Assembly (NCBI GenBank): GCA_028287285.1
Contig: JAQBPY010000438.1
Location: 1 to 56,754, forward strand
Length of the DNA: 56,754 nucleotides
Direction of reading: 5' to 3'
From: Gemmatimonadota bacterium
GTDB lineage: Bacteria > Gemmatimonadota > Gemmatimonadetes > Gemmatimonadales > Gemmatimonadaceae
Position numbers and translations under genes: made by a program. This document shows, piece by piece, positions 17,466-27,254 of this stretch. The number at the start of each line of letters is the position of its first letter. Position 1 is the first letter of the stretch. The notes under the pieces were generated by a model. It had not been told where the DNA came from. It saw only the letters and a list, made by a program, of their open reading frames with translations, and searched no databases.

Positions 17466-18454
17466 AGGTTCGCGAACTACTGCCTGGCGTACTGCTCGCT
17501 GTTCTTGTGGGACTTGCGTCGCTCGGCGTGGCGGCGGTGGAAGAACGACGATTCGGACATCCGGTCGTCGAGGCGCTCGTCGTTGCGATCCTCATTGGCA
17601 TGTTGTTGCGGAGCGTGTGGACGCCGCCGGCATCGATCGAGGCGGGAATTCGTTTTACCGCGCGAGAGGTACTGGAGCTGGCCGTGCTGCTGCTTGGCGC
17701 GTCGGTCGACTTGCCGCTGCTGCTGAAGGCCGGGCCGGCACTGGCCGTCGGCATCGTGCTGCTGGTGGTCGTGGGCCTCGCCGGGAGCTATGCGATTGGG
17801 AGGATGTTCCAGCTGCCCCACAAGCTTGCGGTGCTCGTGGCGTGCGGAAATTCCATCTGCGGCAACTCGGCGATTGCGGCGGTGGCGCCGGTGATTCATG
17901 CGGACCGCGAGCACGTGGCGTCGTCCATCGCGTTCACGGCGATACTTGGCGTGGCCGTGGTGATTGGGTTGCCGTTGCTGATGCATCCGCTGGGACTCAA
18001 TACGTATCAGTACGGAGTCCTTGCCGGGCTGACCGTTTACGCCGTGCCGCAGGTATTGGCGGCGGCGTTTCCCGTGTCGGTGCTTTCCGGGCAGGTTGGC
18101 ACGTTGGTCAAGTTGGTCAGGGTGTTGATGCTTGGACCCGTCGTGGTGTTCTTCGCGCTGACGTCCGGTTCACCGCGCGGCACGATCAACGTCACGCGCG
18201 TGGTGCCGTGGTTCATCGTGGGTTTTCTGGTGCTGGCGGCGTTGCGCTCGTACGGCGCCATCCCGGCGGAGTGGGTCGGGCCCACACGTATGGTGTCGAG
18301 CATGCTGACGGTGGCGGCCATGGCCGCGCTCGGGCTTGGTGTCGACCTGCGTGAGGTGCGTCGGGTGGGGGCCCCTGTGGTGGCGACCGTGTCACTCTCC
18401 CTGCTGATGCTGCTCGGACTGAGTGTGTTGTTGATTCGGTCGCTTGCCATATAG
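17462..18454 (+). CDS. YeiH-family (UPF0324) inner-membrane transporter, putative sulfate exporter
   Basis: A 330-residue protein with about ten hydrophobic helices. The conserved UPF0324 signatures are visible: LAVLLLGASVDLP, ACGNSICGNSAIAA and TVYAVPQVLAAAFPVS, plus MAALGLGVDLREVR near the end. Family members are annotated as putative sulfate exporters. The GTG start overlaps the preceding stop. The convergent neighbour is a metallo-beta-lactamase/rhodanese protein of the sulfur-handling type, which fits a sulfur-related role, though they are on opposite strands. Confidence 0.87.
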   Translation: MKVRELLPGVLLAVLVGLASLGVAAVEERRFGHPVVEALVVAILIGMLLRSVWTPPASIEAGIRFTAREVLELAVLLLGASVDLPLLLKAGPALAVGIVLLVVVGLAGSYAIGRMFQLPHKLAVLVACGNSICGNSAIAAVAPVIHADREHVASSIAFTAILGVAVVIGLPLLMHPLGLNTYQYGVLAGLTVYAVPQVLAAAFPVSVLSGQVGTLVKLVRVLMLGPVVVFFALTSGSPRGTINVTRVVPWFIVGFLVLAALRSYGAIPAEWVGPTRMVSSMLTVAAMAALGLGVDLREVRRVGAPVVATVSLSLLMLLGLSVLLIRSLAI

Positions 18455-18489
18455 AGCGGTCGCTGCACGGAAATGGCGTCTGTTTGGGG

Positions 18490-19899
18490 TCAGTCGCGCT
18501 CGCGGTCCGTGGGCAACGATTGCTTCACCCACTCGCCATATCCACCAATCAGGTTCGCAACGTTGGTAAAGCCATGTGCCTCCAGCACACTCGCGGCAAT
18601 GGATGACCGGCCGCCGCCCTGGCAATGAACGACAATGGGTATTCCGGCGGGCAGCTCAGCGAGACGATCGGGCAATTCGCCGAGTGGAATGTTCGGAACG
18701 CCCGGCAGATGACCGGCGTGCCATTCGCTGCGGCCGCGGACGTCGATGACGCGCACCGTACCCGCCCCGATGCGGGCGGCGAGCTCCGTGACAGCGACCT
18801 GGGCGATGGTGCCGAGCTCCCCGGTGATGGCGCTGGCGTCGACGTAGCTGCCGATCCGGTCGAGACCGATCATGGCGAGGTCACGCACCATCTCGGTGAG
18901 CACGGCGTCGTCGCTCACGATGAGATGGAATTCGCGATCGAACGGAATGAGCGAACCGGCCCACGTGGAGAAGCTGCGATTGAAGGGAATGTTGATGGTG
19001 CCGGCAACGAACCCCCTGGCATACTCCGCCGCTGCCCGCGTATCCACCACGAAGGCGCCAGCCGCGAGCAGATCGGGCAGCGAGCCGGATGAGGCATGGG
19101 GAGGGCGCTTGAAGCCACCCAGCAGCGCCGGACCGTCGCGGTTGATGCGCTTCATGTCGGCGAAGTATCGGGGCGGCTCGGGCTGGCCGGCGAGCACGGT
19201 GACCACGAACTCTTTCTCGTCGATGTCGGCGAGCGCCCAGTTGGCGATGCGCTCGTAGCCGAGCGTCGTGGACGGCACGGCACCGAGTGATTTGCCGCAG
19301 GCGGAGCCGGCGCCATGACCGGGCCAGAGCTGCAGATAGTCGGGCTGTCGCTTGAAGGCGGCAATGCTCGAATAGAGCGCGCGCGCACTTGCCTCCATGG
19401 AGCCTGCGACGTTCGCGGCGCGCTCGAGGAGATCCGGACGGCCTACGTCGCCCACGAAGATGAAATCGCCGGTCAGGGCACCCATGGCCTGCTCGGTCGT
19501 CACGGTATCCGTGACCAGGAAGACGATGTGCTCCGGGGTATGGCCCGGAGCATGAATGACGTCGAGGCGGACGTTGCCCACCATGATGACGTCGCCGTCC
19601 CTGAGCAACTGCGCATCCGACTCGCGACCAAATGCGTACCGCCAGTCGGCGCCTCCTTCATCGGACAGGAGCAGCTGTGCACCGGTAGTATTCGCCAGCT
19701 CTCGGCTGCCAGACACAAAGTCCGCATGAATGTGCGTCTCCGTCACATGCGTGATGCGAAGCTCTTCACCCGCCGCAGCCGCGATGTACTGCTGGATGTC
19801 GCGATTGGCATCCACGACGATGGCGTCACCGGTGCGTTGACAGCCAATGAGGTAGCTGGCCTGCGCCAGCTTGGTATCGTAGAAGCGTTTGAGGAGCAT
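18490..19899 (-). CDS. MBL-fold hydrolase with two rhodanese domains (persulfide dioxygenase-like)
   Basis: A 469-residue cytoplasmic enzyme. The N-terminal metallo-beta-lactamase domain has THIHADFVSG (metal motif), HAPGHTPEHIVF, LTGDFIFVGDVGRPDL and LWPGHG, as in ETHE1-like persulfide dioxygenases. Two rhodanese domains follow. In the first, the usual catalytic Cys position reads LIVSDDAVLT, so it is probably inactive. The second has HCQGGGRSS with the Cys intact. It likely oxidises or transfers sulfane sulfur. Convergent with the YeiH-type transporter. Confidence 0.88.
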   Translation of the reverse strand: MLLKRFYDTKLAQASYLIGCQRTGDAIVVDANRDIQQYIAAAAGEELRITHVTETHIHADFVSGSRELANTTGAQLLLSDEGGADWRYAFGRESDAQLLRDGDVIMVGNVRLDVIHAPGHTPEHIVFLVTDTVTTEQAMGALTGDFIFVGDVGRPDLLERAANVAGSMEASARALYSSIAAFKRQPDYLQLWPGHGAGSACGKSLGAVPSTTLGYERIANWALADIDEKEFVVTVLAGQPEPPRYFADMKRINRDGPALLGGFKRPPHASSGSLPDLLAAGAFVVDTRAAAEYARGFVAGTINIPFNRSFSTWAGSLIPFDREFHLIVSDDAVLTEMVRDLAMIGLDRIGSYVDASAITGELGTIAQVAVTELAARIGAGTVRVIDVRGRSEWHAGHLPGVPNIPLGELPDRLAELPAGIPIVVHCQGGGRSSIAASVLEAHGFTNVANLIGGYGEWVKQSLPTDRERD

Positions 19900-19966
19900 G
19901 TCGTTGGTGGGCGGGAATTCCTGGTGAAGCTTACCGGCGGCACCCCCCCGATGCTACCGTTGCAGC

Positions 19967-22699
19967 ATGAGCCCTGGTACGCCGAGCGCCGAAGTCAAGC
20001 GACTGGAAGAGGATGCTCGCCGCGAGCACAACTGGAAGCGGTGGGGTCCGTATCTCTCCGAGCGGCAGTGGGGTACCGTGCGCGAGGACTATTCCGCGAA
20101 CGGCGACGTCTGGGATTACTTCACCCACGATGCGGCGCGCAGCCGGGCGTACCGGTGGGGTGAAGATGGACTGCTGGGCATCTGCGATCGGGAATGTCGG
20201 CTCGCCTTCGCGATTGCGTTGTGGAATGGACGTGACCCCATTCTCAAGGAGCGGCTGTTCGGGCTGACCGGGCCGCAGGGCAATCACGGCGAGGACGTGA
20301 AGGAGTGTTACTACTACCTGGACTCCACGCCCACGCACTCGTACATGAAGGCGCTGTACAAGTATCCGCAACGTGAGTTTCCGTACGCGGAGCTCGTCGC
20401 CGAGAGTGCGCGCCGCGGTCATGCAGATCGCGAGTACGAGCTGACCGACACGGGCATCTTTGACGAGAGCCGTTACTTCGACGTCACCGTGGAATATGCG
20501 AAGGCCGCGCCGGATGACCTGTGCATTCGCATTACCGTGGCCAACCGAGGCCCTGAACCGGCCACGGTGCACCTGCTGCCAACGCTGTGGTACCGGAACA
20601 CGTGGTCATGGGGACGCGATGGCGAGCGGTATCATGACAAGCCTTTGCTCTCGCGTGCCGGGGATACCAGCATTGCCGGTGAACACGTAACGCTCGGACA
20701 TTCTGTTCTAACGATGGAGCCGTCGTCGTGCGGTGACGTGCCGTCGCTGCTCTTTACGGAGAATGAGACGAACGCGTCGTTGCTGTTCGGCTCGGCGAAC
20801 GCGTCGCCGTACGTGAAGGACGCGTTTCATTCGTACGTCGTGAACGGAACGACAGGAGCGGTGAATCCGGCACAGACGGGCACCAAGGCGGGGGGCCACT
20901 ATGTGCTCACGGTAGCTGCCCAAGGGGAGACCGTTGTGGAGTTGCGGTTGACCACGGCGGTGAAGCAGGTCCCTTGCTCCGCTCAGGACGACACCGGGAA
21001 CGTCATCAGCGCGAGGCAACGCGAAGCAGACGAATTCTACAACGCCCGCATCTCGCATCCTCTCAGCGACGAGGAACATCGCGTCGCCCGGCAGGCCTAT
21101 GCGGGCCTGCTGTGGACCAAGCAGTTCTACCACTACGCCGTTGAAGAATGGCTCGTTGGTGATCCGGGCCAGCCTGCACCACCCGCTGAGCGTCTCGAGG
21201 GCCGTAACGCGGACTGGAAGAATGCGTACCACGCGGACGTCCTCTCCATGCCCGACAAGTGGGAGTATCCGTGGTTCGCGGCGTGGGACCTCGCGTTCCA
21301 CATGCTGCCCATGGCGATGGTCGATCCGCAGTACGCCAAGGAGCAGCTCGCACTCATGCTGCGCGAATGGTACATGCACCCCAACGGGCAGATTCCCGCG
21401 TACGAATGGGCATTCGACGACGTGAACCCGCCGGTGCATGCGTGGGCGGCGTGGCGCGTTTACAAGATGACGGGCCCGCGCGGCTCCCGCGATCGTGTGT
21501 TCCTCGCGCGCATCTTCCAGAAACTGCTCATCAACTTCACGTGGTGGGTGAACCGCAAGGACCTCGAGGGCAACAACCTGTTTTCCGGCGGATTCCTGGG
21601 TCTCGACAACATCGGCGTGTTCGACCGTTCCAAGCCGTTGCCAACGGGCGGTCATCTCGAGCAGGCCGACGGTACGGCGTGGATGGCGTTCTACTGCAAC
21701 ACCATGCTCTCCATGGCGCTGGAGCTGGCGAGCGGCGATTCCTCGTACGAGGATCTCGCGTCCAAGTTCTTCGAGCACTTCGTCTCGATTACGGACGCCA
21801 TGAATTCACTGGGTGGAACGGGGCTGTGGGATGAGCAGGACGGCTTCTACTACGACCAACTCCACGTCGACACCGCGCGCGTGCCGCTCCGCGTACGATC
21901 GCTGGTGGGCCTCGTGCCGCTGTTCGCCTGCGAGATCATCGATGACGAGGTGATTGCCGCGCTTCCGGGCTTTCGAAAGCGCATGGAATGGTTCCTCCGC
22001 AATCGTCCCGATCTCAGCCGGCACATCACGTTCTCGTCGGATTACTCCACGAAGCACGAGGGCGCCCGCACCCATCGCCTGCTCGCCATCCCATCACGCG
22101 AGCGGCTCACCCGTGTGCTCCGCTACGTGCTCGACGAGAGCGAGTTCCTCTCGCCCTTTGGCGTGCGGTCGGTATCACGCATCCACAAGGACCACCCGTT
22201 CGTGCTCAGCCTTGGCGGACAGGAGTTTCACGTGGGCTACGATCCGGGCGAGAGTACGACCGGTCTGTTTGGCGGCAACTCGAACTGGCGAGGGCCCGTG
22301 TGGTTTCCAATGAACTTCCTGCTCATCGAATCGCTGGAGCGATACCACCACTTCTATCGTGAAACGCTGACCGTGGAATGTCCGGTGGGCTCGGGCAACA
22401 TGCTGACACTCGCCGACGTGGCGCGTGAGCTCTCCGCTCGGCTCACGCGCCTCTTCCTGCCTGACGCCGATGGGGCGCGGCCCTGTCATGGTGGCGAGCA
22501 GCGCTATGCGACCGATCCACACTGGCGCGATCTCGTGTTGTTTCACGAGTACTTTCACGGCGACACGGGGCGTGGCATCGGCGCCAGCCATCAGACGGGT
22601 TGGACGTCGCTCGTGGTGCGCTGCCTCGATTCACTCGCCGCATGGCGCACGCCGCACCGGCTGCGCCACTCCGCGGAGTGGGACCGGAGTCTGTTGTAG
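19967..22699 (+). CDS. GH63/MGH1-like glycoside hydrolase (glucosidase)
   Basis: A 910-residue protein without signal peptide. The N-terminal beta-rich domain includes [18 protein letters not shown]; the C-terminal (alpha/alpha)6 catalytic region includes [19 protein letters not shown] and WEFLPAYEW-like segments, typical of bacterial GH63 relatives annotated as glucosidases. Acidic residues suited to inverting hydrolysis are present (for example WDLAFH and DEQDGFYYD). Residues around 332-342 ([10 protein letters not shown]) are encoded by an in-frame ERSEG-type repeat (20962-20992), an apparent insertion between the two domains. Substrate not established. Confidence 0.85.
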   Translation: MSPGTPSAEVKRLEEDARREHNWKRWGPYLSERQWGTVREDYSANGDVWDYFTHDAARSRAYRWGEDGLLGICDRECRLAFAIALWNGRDPILKERLFGLTGPQGNHGEDVKECYYYLDSTPTHSYMKALYKYPQREFPYAELVAESARRGHADREYELTDTGIFDESRYFDVTVEYAKAAPDDLCIRITVANRGPEPATVHLLPTLWYRNTWSWGRDGERYHDKPLLSRAGDTSIAGEHVTLGHSVLTMEPSSCGDVPSLLFTENETNASLLFGSANASPYVKDAFHSYVVNGTTGAVNPAQTGTKAGGHYVLTVAAQGETVVELRLTTAVKQVPCSAQDDTGNVISARQREADEFYNARISHPLSDEEHRVARQAYAGLLWTKQFYHYAVEEWLVGDPGQPAPPAERLEGRNADWKNAYHADVLSMPDKWEYPWFAAWDLAFHMLPMAMVDPQYAKEQLALMLREWYMHPNGQIPAYEWAFDDVNPPVHAWAAWRVYKMTGPRGSRDRVFLARIFQKLLINFTWWVNRKDLEGNNLFSGGFLGLDNIGVFDRSKPLPTGGHLEQADGTAWMAFYCNTMLSMALELASGDSSYEDLASKFFEHFVSITDAMNSLGGTGLWDEQDGFYYDQLHVDTARVPLRVRSLVGLVPLFACEIIDDEVIAALPGFRKRMEWFLRNRPDLSRHITFSSDYSTKHEGARTHRLLAIPSRERLTRVLRYVLDESEFLSPFGVRSVSRIHKDHPFVLSLGGQEFHVGYDPGESTTGLFGGNSNWRGPVWFPMNFLLIESLERYHHFYRETLTVECPVGSGNMLTLADVARELSARLTRLFLPDADGARPCHGGEQRYATDPHWRDLVLFHEYFHGDTGRGIGASHQTGWTSLVVRCLDSLAAWRTPHRLRHSAEWDRSLL
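20962..20992. repeat. ERSEG-type dispersed repeat embedded in a coding gene
   Basis: GAAGCAGGTCC, then GCTCAGGACGAC, matches the intergenic copy at 48857-48887 at about 27 of 31 positions. It lies in frame within the GH63-like gene and does not introduce a stop. Confidence 0.7.
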
Positions 22700-22785
22700 C
22701 GGCTGATCTCGCGAACGACATATGGCACAATATCGGACAACTCGGCGCACTCCCTGATTCGTATACTTTCAGGGTCCACGCTACC

Positions 22786-23838
22786 ATGGGAGTCAACGTG
22801 ATCAAACAAATGCTGCGCGTCGCGGCGTCTTTGTGTCTTGTGCCCCTGATCGCCCTTCACGCGCAGAGTGATCGGCCCACCGGCACGCTCGTCGCCAGCA
22901 ACATGAGCGACAACACCGCCACCGTGATCGACGCGGCCACCGGGCGGGTGCTCGCCACCCTGCCCACCGGCGACGGGCCGCACGAAGTCGCCATTTCACG
23001 CGATGGAAAGTGGGCGGTGGTGAGCAACTATGGTGTCCGCGGAAAACCCGGCAACACCATCACGGTCATCGACGTCGTCCGCCACGAAGTAGCGCGGACG
23101 ATCACGATTGCCGACCATCAACGGCCGCACGGCATGTCGTTCCTGCCGGGTGACACGCTGCTTGCCGTCACCTCCGAGGCCAGCAAGGCCATCCTGTTCG
23201 TCGATGCCCGAAACGGAAACGTCACGCGCGTGATTCCCTCCAACGGACGCGCCACCCACATGATCGGTGTATCGGCGAACGGGGATCACATCGTGGCCGC
23301 AAACATCGCGGATGGCACGATCTCGCTGATTCGTCCATCCACCGCCGATGCGGCAACGGTGATTCGAGTCGCCGCGCAACCGGAGGGCATCGCCATTTCG
23401 CCCGATGGATCGACGGCGTGGGCAGGGAGCAACAAGGACAGCGTCGTGCTCGTCATCGATCTGCAGAAGGCACAGGTGACCGACACCCTGCGCGCGTTCG
23501 GCATGCCGTACCGCATGGCCTTTTCGCCCGACGGCCGGCGCGCGGTGACCACCGATCCCGTGAAGGCGCAGGTGCGCATCTTCGACGCGCAGACGCACCG
23601 CGAGCGGAGCGTCATCCAGGTGCCGCGCGACAGCGTGCTCTCGACCGCCGAAGTTCCCGGGTCGCCGTCGCCGGAAGGTGTCGCGATATCGCGCGACAGC
23701 CGGTGGGCGTTCGTAACGCTGCAGGGCCGGAATCGTGTCGCGATGATCGACATTGAGCGCGGCGTGATCGTTGCGCTCGCGCCAACAGGCAACTGGTCGG
23801 ACGGTGTGGGCTATTCACCGCTCGTATCGCGACCGTAG
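22786..23838 (+). CDS. Secreted YVTN/NHL-type beta-propeller protein
   Basis: About 350 residues. A signal peptide (LRVAASLCLVPLIALHAQ) precedes six or seven propeller repeats with patterns such as GPHEVAISRDGKWAVVSNY, QPEGIAISPDGSTAWAG and YRMAFSPDGRRAVTTDP. This is the YVTN-repeat fold, used as a structural or ligand-binding scaffold; no catalytic site is evident. The ATG at 22786 is used, since earlier in-frame starts lie inside the preceding gene. It is 86 bp after the glucosidase gene, on the same strand. Function unknown. Confidence 0.82.
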   Translation: MGVNVIKQMLRVAASLCLVPLIALHAQSDRPTGTLVASNMSDNTATVIDAATGRVLATLPTGDGPHEVAISRDGKWAVVSNYGVRGKPGNTITVIDVVRHEVARTITIADHQRPHGMSFLPGDTLLAVTSEASKAILFVDARNGNVTRVIPSNGRATHMIGVSANGDHIVAANIADGTISLIRPSTADAATVIRVAAQPEGIAISPDGSTAWAGSNKDSVVLVIDLQKAQVTDTLRAFGMPYRMAFSPDGRRAVTTDPVKAQVRIFDAQTHRERSVIQVPRDSVLSTAEVPGSPSPEGVAISRDSRWAFVTLQGRNRVAMIDIERGVIVALAPTGNWSDGVGYSPLVSRP

Positions 23839-23907
23839 GTCAACGCGCCAGCGGCATGACGATGGCTCCGGATTGCCCCGCCGAGGCCAGCTACATAGCT
23901 TTTCGGG

Positions 23908-24306
23908 ATGCGTCGCCATTGGCCCGAGCGCCTGATCGGCCTGCTGGGAGCGGCCTGGTTCATCCTCATAGGGATAGATCCGGCCGCATTCGGCGCATGC
24001 CCGGCACACCAGGCGCCGGGATCGGTCGCCGCGCATGCCGGGCACACCATGGCCATGGCTTCGGGCGCGGGCGCCACGGCGCACCACGACGCCGGAGCTC
24101 CCGATAGCCAGTCGGAGCACCGGTGCACCTGCCCCGGAAGCTGCTGCGGCCCGTCCATCGTCGTGGTTCCTTCCGTGCAGCCGTCCTTTGCGCTGTCCAT
24201 GCGCATCGCCGGCGTTTCTCGCTTCGCCGAGTATCAGTATCGCGCAGGGTGGACGGACTTCGTCCTCCCATTCGCCAACGCGCCGCCTCAGGGCCTGCAG
24301 GCCTGA
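23908..24306 (+). CDS. Small secreted Cys/His/Met-rich protein at head of copper-type cluster
   Basis: A 132-residue protein with an N-terminal hydrophobic segment (LIGLLGAAWFILIGID) followed by potential metal ligands: HAGHTMAMASG, HHDAG and HRCTCPGSCCGP. It lies upstream of a TonB-dependent receptor, CopC and CopD on the same strand. That context and the ligand-rich middle suggest copper binding, but I do not recognise a named family (it has the general look of DUF2946-like small proteins). A long minus-strand frame overlaps it and is considered a shadow. Confidence 0.62.
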   Translation: MRRHWPERLIGLLGAAWFILIGIDPAAFGACPAHQAPGSVAAHAGHTMAMASGAGATAHHDAGAPDSQSEHRCTCPGSCCGPSIVVVPSVQPSFALSMRIAGVSRFAEYQYRAGWTDFVLPFANAPPQGLQA

Positions 24307-24453
24307 CGCGTAACCCGCTCCGTTTCCGGGGCGGTCAAGCTCGTACACCGTTCACCTCCGCATTCGATGCAGCGCTCACCCGAGCGCCGTCGTGTGACGC
24401 GCGGTCAACGGCACGTGCGATCCCACTGCACTCACACGCGAGACCGCAAATCC

Positions 24454-26745
24454 ATGCACATCCGACATACGGGTGCGGCGCTGGTCCATGTCGCCGCCCT
24501 CATGCTCGGCGCCCAGAGCTCGGGCGCGCAGAACAGCCGTCCCGATAGCATTCGAAAGCTCGACGCGGTGAAGGTCGTTGCTGCCCCCGACGAGAAGCCA
24601 CGCATCACCCCGCTCCAACTCAACACGCTGCCGGCGACGGCGAGCGTGACGTCGAAAAAGATCGACGAGACCATCAATATCATCGATACCGAAGACGCGG
24701 TGAAATACCTGCCAAGTGTCTTCCTGCGGAAGCGGAACAACGGCGACACCCAGGCCGTGATGGGCACCCGCACCTGGGGCGTGAGCTCGAGTGCGCGCAG
24801 CCTGATCTTTGCGGACGGCATTCCGCTTACCGCACTCATTGCGAACAACAACACCATTGGCGGTCCGCGGTGGGGACTCGTCGCCCCGGAACAGATCGAG
24901 CGCATCGACATGATGTACGGGCCCTTTTCGGCAGCCTATGCCGGCAACTCGATGGGCGCCGTCATGGAGATCACCACGCGCATGCCGGACAAGCTCACCG
25001 GCTCCATCAACCAGACGCAGGCGGTGCAGACGTTCGATCTGTACGGAACGAGCTCGACGTATGGCACGTCGCAGACAGCTGCGACGCTCGGCGACCGGCT
25101 GGGAAAGTTTTCCTTCTGGGGCAACGTGAACTATCAGAACAGCCACAGCCAGCCGTTGAGTTATGTCACGAGCGCGACGTTTCCGAATGGCACGACGGGC
25201 GGCTTCGCTGCGCAGAACAAGTTGAATGCAAACGCGAACATCCTTGGCGCCACGGGCCTGCTTCACACCGCGATGACGAATGCCACGGCGAAGGTTGCGT
25301 ACGACATCACGCCGGTGCTGCGTGCGGCGTATTCGTTTTCCTCGTGGAGCAACGACGCAGACTCCTTCGTCGATCCGTTTCTCTCGGCGTCGGGACAATC
25401 CACGTATGCAGGCCAGGCGGGTTTCGCGAGCGGCTTTTACGGAATGAGCGAATCGCATTCGGCCCACTCCCTCTCGCTGCGGTCGAACAGTAAGAGCGAC
25501 TGGGACTTCGAGGCCGTGGCCACGCGGTATCGCTTTGATGAAGACAGGCAGCGCCTGCCCACCACGGCGTCGTCCACGGGTACAACGTTCGGCTCGGCCG
25601 GCCGAGTCGCGGTGCTCGATGGTACGGGATGGGGTACCTACGACCTGAAGGGCACCTGGCGCGCCGGCGGATTGGCCGGTGCGAACGTAGTGAGCTTGGG
25701 TGCGCACTACGATCAGTATTCGCTCAAAAACCCTACGTACAACACGCCCGACTGGAACACCGGCGACGTCTACTCCAGCGTGGCGAGTGAAGGAGACGGC
25801 AAGACGCGGACGGCGGCGCTCTGGCTGCAGGACGCGTGGCGCATTACGCCGGGCCTCAAGCTTACGGTGGGTGGACGCTACGAAGACTGGCGTGCGTTCG
25901 ACGGCTTCAATGCCAACGGCAGCACCAAGGTCATGCAGCCAGCGGTGAGCGACACGAAGTTTTCGCCCAAGGCATCGCTCGCGTGGACAGCGCGGCCCGA
26001 GTGGCTGGTGTCCACGTCCGTGGGAAAAGCGTATCGTTTTGCCACCGCCGCGGAGTTGTATCAGCTCGTGACCACGGGCACCACGTTCACCGCGCCGAAT
26101 GCGAACCTCACGCCGGACAATGTGCTTGCCGCCGAGGTGCGGGTGGAGCGCCGGTTCGAGCATGGGATGGCGCAGGTGTCACTGTTCCAGGATGACGTGC
26201 ACGATGCCATCATCTCGCAGTTCCTCCCGTTGGTGGCGGGCTCCGCCACGCTGTATTCGGTGATCTCGAACGTGGACCACGTCCGCTCCCGGGGGGTAGA
26301 ATTGTCACTGGGCGGCAATGATCTGTTCGTGCAAGGGCTGGAGATGTCGGGCAGCGTGACGTATCTCGATGCGAAGACGCTCGCGCTCACCGGGCAGGCG
26401 AGTGCGACGGCGGCACCGGGAAGCTCCATCGGCAAGCGTCTGCCCAACATTCCGGACTGGCGGGCAAACTTTGTCACCACGTACAGGCCAGCCGATCGCC
26501 TGGCGCTGTCGCTGGCCGGCCGGTACAGCGGTACCGTTTACACTACGCTGGATAATGCGGACGTCAACCCGAACACGTATCAGGGATTCAGCGCGTGGTT
26601 CGTGGCCGATGCGCACGTGAATTATCGCTTCACGCAGAACTGGTCGTCGTCGGCCGGTGTCGACAACCTGCTCGATAGAAAGTACTTCTATTTCCATCCG
26701 TTTCCGCAGCGCACGTTTGTCGGAAACGTCAAGTTCAATTTCTGA
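24454..26745 (+). CDS. TonB-dependent outer-membrane receptor
   Basis: A 763-residue receptor. A signal peptide (GAALVHVAALMLGAQSSGAQ) precedes a plug domain (IIDTEDAVKYLPSVFLRKR to GPFSAAYAGNSMGAVMEI) and a 22-strand-type barrel ending in FPQRTFVGNVKFNF, with the aromatic C-terminal residue needed for outer-membrane assembly. The ATG at 24454 fits the signal peptide; an in-frame ATG at 24367 adds an Arg-rich stretch and is less likely. The CopC, CopD and Cys-rich neighbours suggest a copper or copper-chelate substrate, by context only. Confidence 0.9.
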   Translation: MHIRHTGAALVHVAALMLGAQSSGAQNSRPDSIRKLDAVKVVAAPDEKPRITPLQLNTLPATASVTSKKIDETINIIDTEDAVKYLPSVFLRKRNNGDTQAVMGTRTWGVSSSARSLIFADGIPLTALIANNNTIGGPRWGLVAPEQIERIDMMYGPFSAAYAGNSMGAVMEITTRMPDKLTGSINQTQAVQTFDLYGTSSTYGTSQTAATLGDRLGKFSFWGNVNYQNSHSQPLSYVTSATFPNGTTGGFAAQNKLNANANILGATGLLHTAMTNATAKVAYDITPVLRAAYSFSSWSNDADSFVDPFLSASGQSTYAGQAGFASGFYGMSESHSAHSLSLRSNSKSDWDFEAVATRYRFDEDRQRLPTTASSTGTTFGSAGRVAVLDGTGWGTYDLKGTWRAGGLAGANVVSLGAHYDQYSLKNPTYNTPDWNTGDVYSSVASEGDGKTRTAALWLQDAWRITPGLKLTVGGRYEDWRAFDGFNANGSTKVMQPAVSDTKFSPKASLAWTARPEWLVSTSVGKAYRFATAAELYQLVTTGTTFTAPNANLTPDNVLAAEVRVERRFEHGMAQVSLFQDDVHDAIISQFLPLVAGSATLYSVISNVDHVRSRGVELSLGGNDLFVQGLEMSGSVTYLDAKTLALTGQASATAAPGSSIGKRLPNIPDWRANFVTTYRPADRLALSLAGRYSGTVYTTLDNADVNPNTYQGFSAWFVADAHVNYRFTQNWSSSAGVDNLLDRKYFYFHPFPQRTFVGNVKFNF

Positions 26746-26769
26746 TCCACCCTCACACGGATTCATTCG

Positions 26770-27168
26770 ATGCGCATGTTCCGCATTCCTGGACGACCGA
26801 TTCTCGCCATGGCTGGCGTCGTTGCGCTGATGGCTGCCGCTCCGCCGCGCGATGCCTTCTGGCACACGCATCTCCTCAAGAGCGATCCAGCGGCGAATGA
26901 TTCGCTGGCCAAGGCACCGCGCGCCATCCACCTGTGGTTCTCGGAGCGTGTGGACCTGCCCGTGACCACGGTGAAGCTCACGAACGCGGCGGGCGCCCCG
27001 GTCATCCTTGCGCCACCCATGCGGCCGGATACGGCGCAGAACGCATCGGTCAACATCACCATCGGGCCGGTGCTGGCCGCGGGCAGCTACACGGTGCACT
27101 GGAGCACGGCGGGCAAGGACGGCCACCCTGCCAAGGGCACCTTCGACTTCGTGGTCAAGGCGCACTGA
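26770..27168 (+). CDS. CopC-domain periplasmic copper-binding protein
   Basis: A 132-residue CopC-like protein. After the signal peptide comes FWHTHLLKSDPAANDSL, the typical N-terminal His region, then APRAIHLWFSE and a C-terminal GKDGHPAKGTFDFVV, which supplies the second His ligand. CopC carries copper in the periplasm and works with CopD. Its TGA overlaps the ATG of a 28-codon ORF (TGATG), and CopD follows directly. Confidence 0.9.
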   Translation: MRMFRIPGRPILAMAGVVALMAAAPPRDAFWHTHLLKSDPAANDSLAKAPRAIHLWFSERVDLPVTTVKLTNAAGAPVILAPPMRPDTAQNASVNITIGPVLAAGSYTVHWSTAGKDGHPAKGTFDFVVKAH

Positions 27169-27254
27169 TGTCCGTCGTTTCGAACACAGTGAAAGACCTG
27201 CTCCATGCGTCAGCGAAAAGCGGACCCTTTGCTGCGCTCCGGGCGGCCGCGTGA
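27168..27254 (+). CDS. 28-residue ORF between CopC and CopD genes
   Basis: An ATG-to-TGA frame of 28 codons (starts MSVVSNTVKDLLHASA, ends LRAAA). Its ATG overlaps the CopC stop (TGATG) and its stop overlaps the CopD GTG start (GTGA), so it closes the gap between them by two coupled junctions. It is too short for a fold and I do not recognise it. It may be a genuine small protein or a translational bridge that lets ribosomes reach CopD. Confidence 0.45.
   Translation: MSVVSNTVKDLLHASAKSGPFAALRAAA

Noticed and set aside
23815-24348. 177-codon minus-strand frame opposite the small Cys/His-rich protein
   Set aside because: The plus strand has a signal-like helix, metal-ligand motifs and the same direction as the copper-type cluster.
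24376-26163. 595-codon minus-strand frame opposite the TonB receptor
   Set aside because: Arg/His-rich shadow of a clear receptor gene with signal peptide, plug and barrel.
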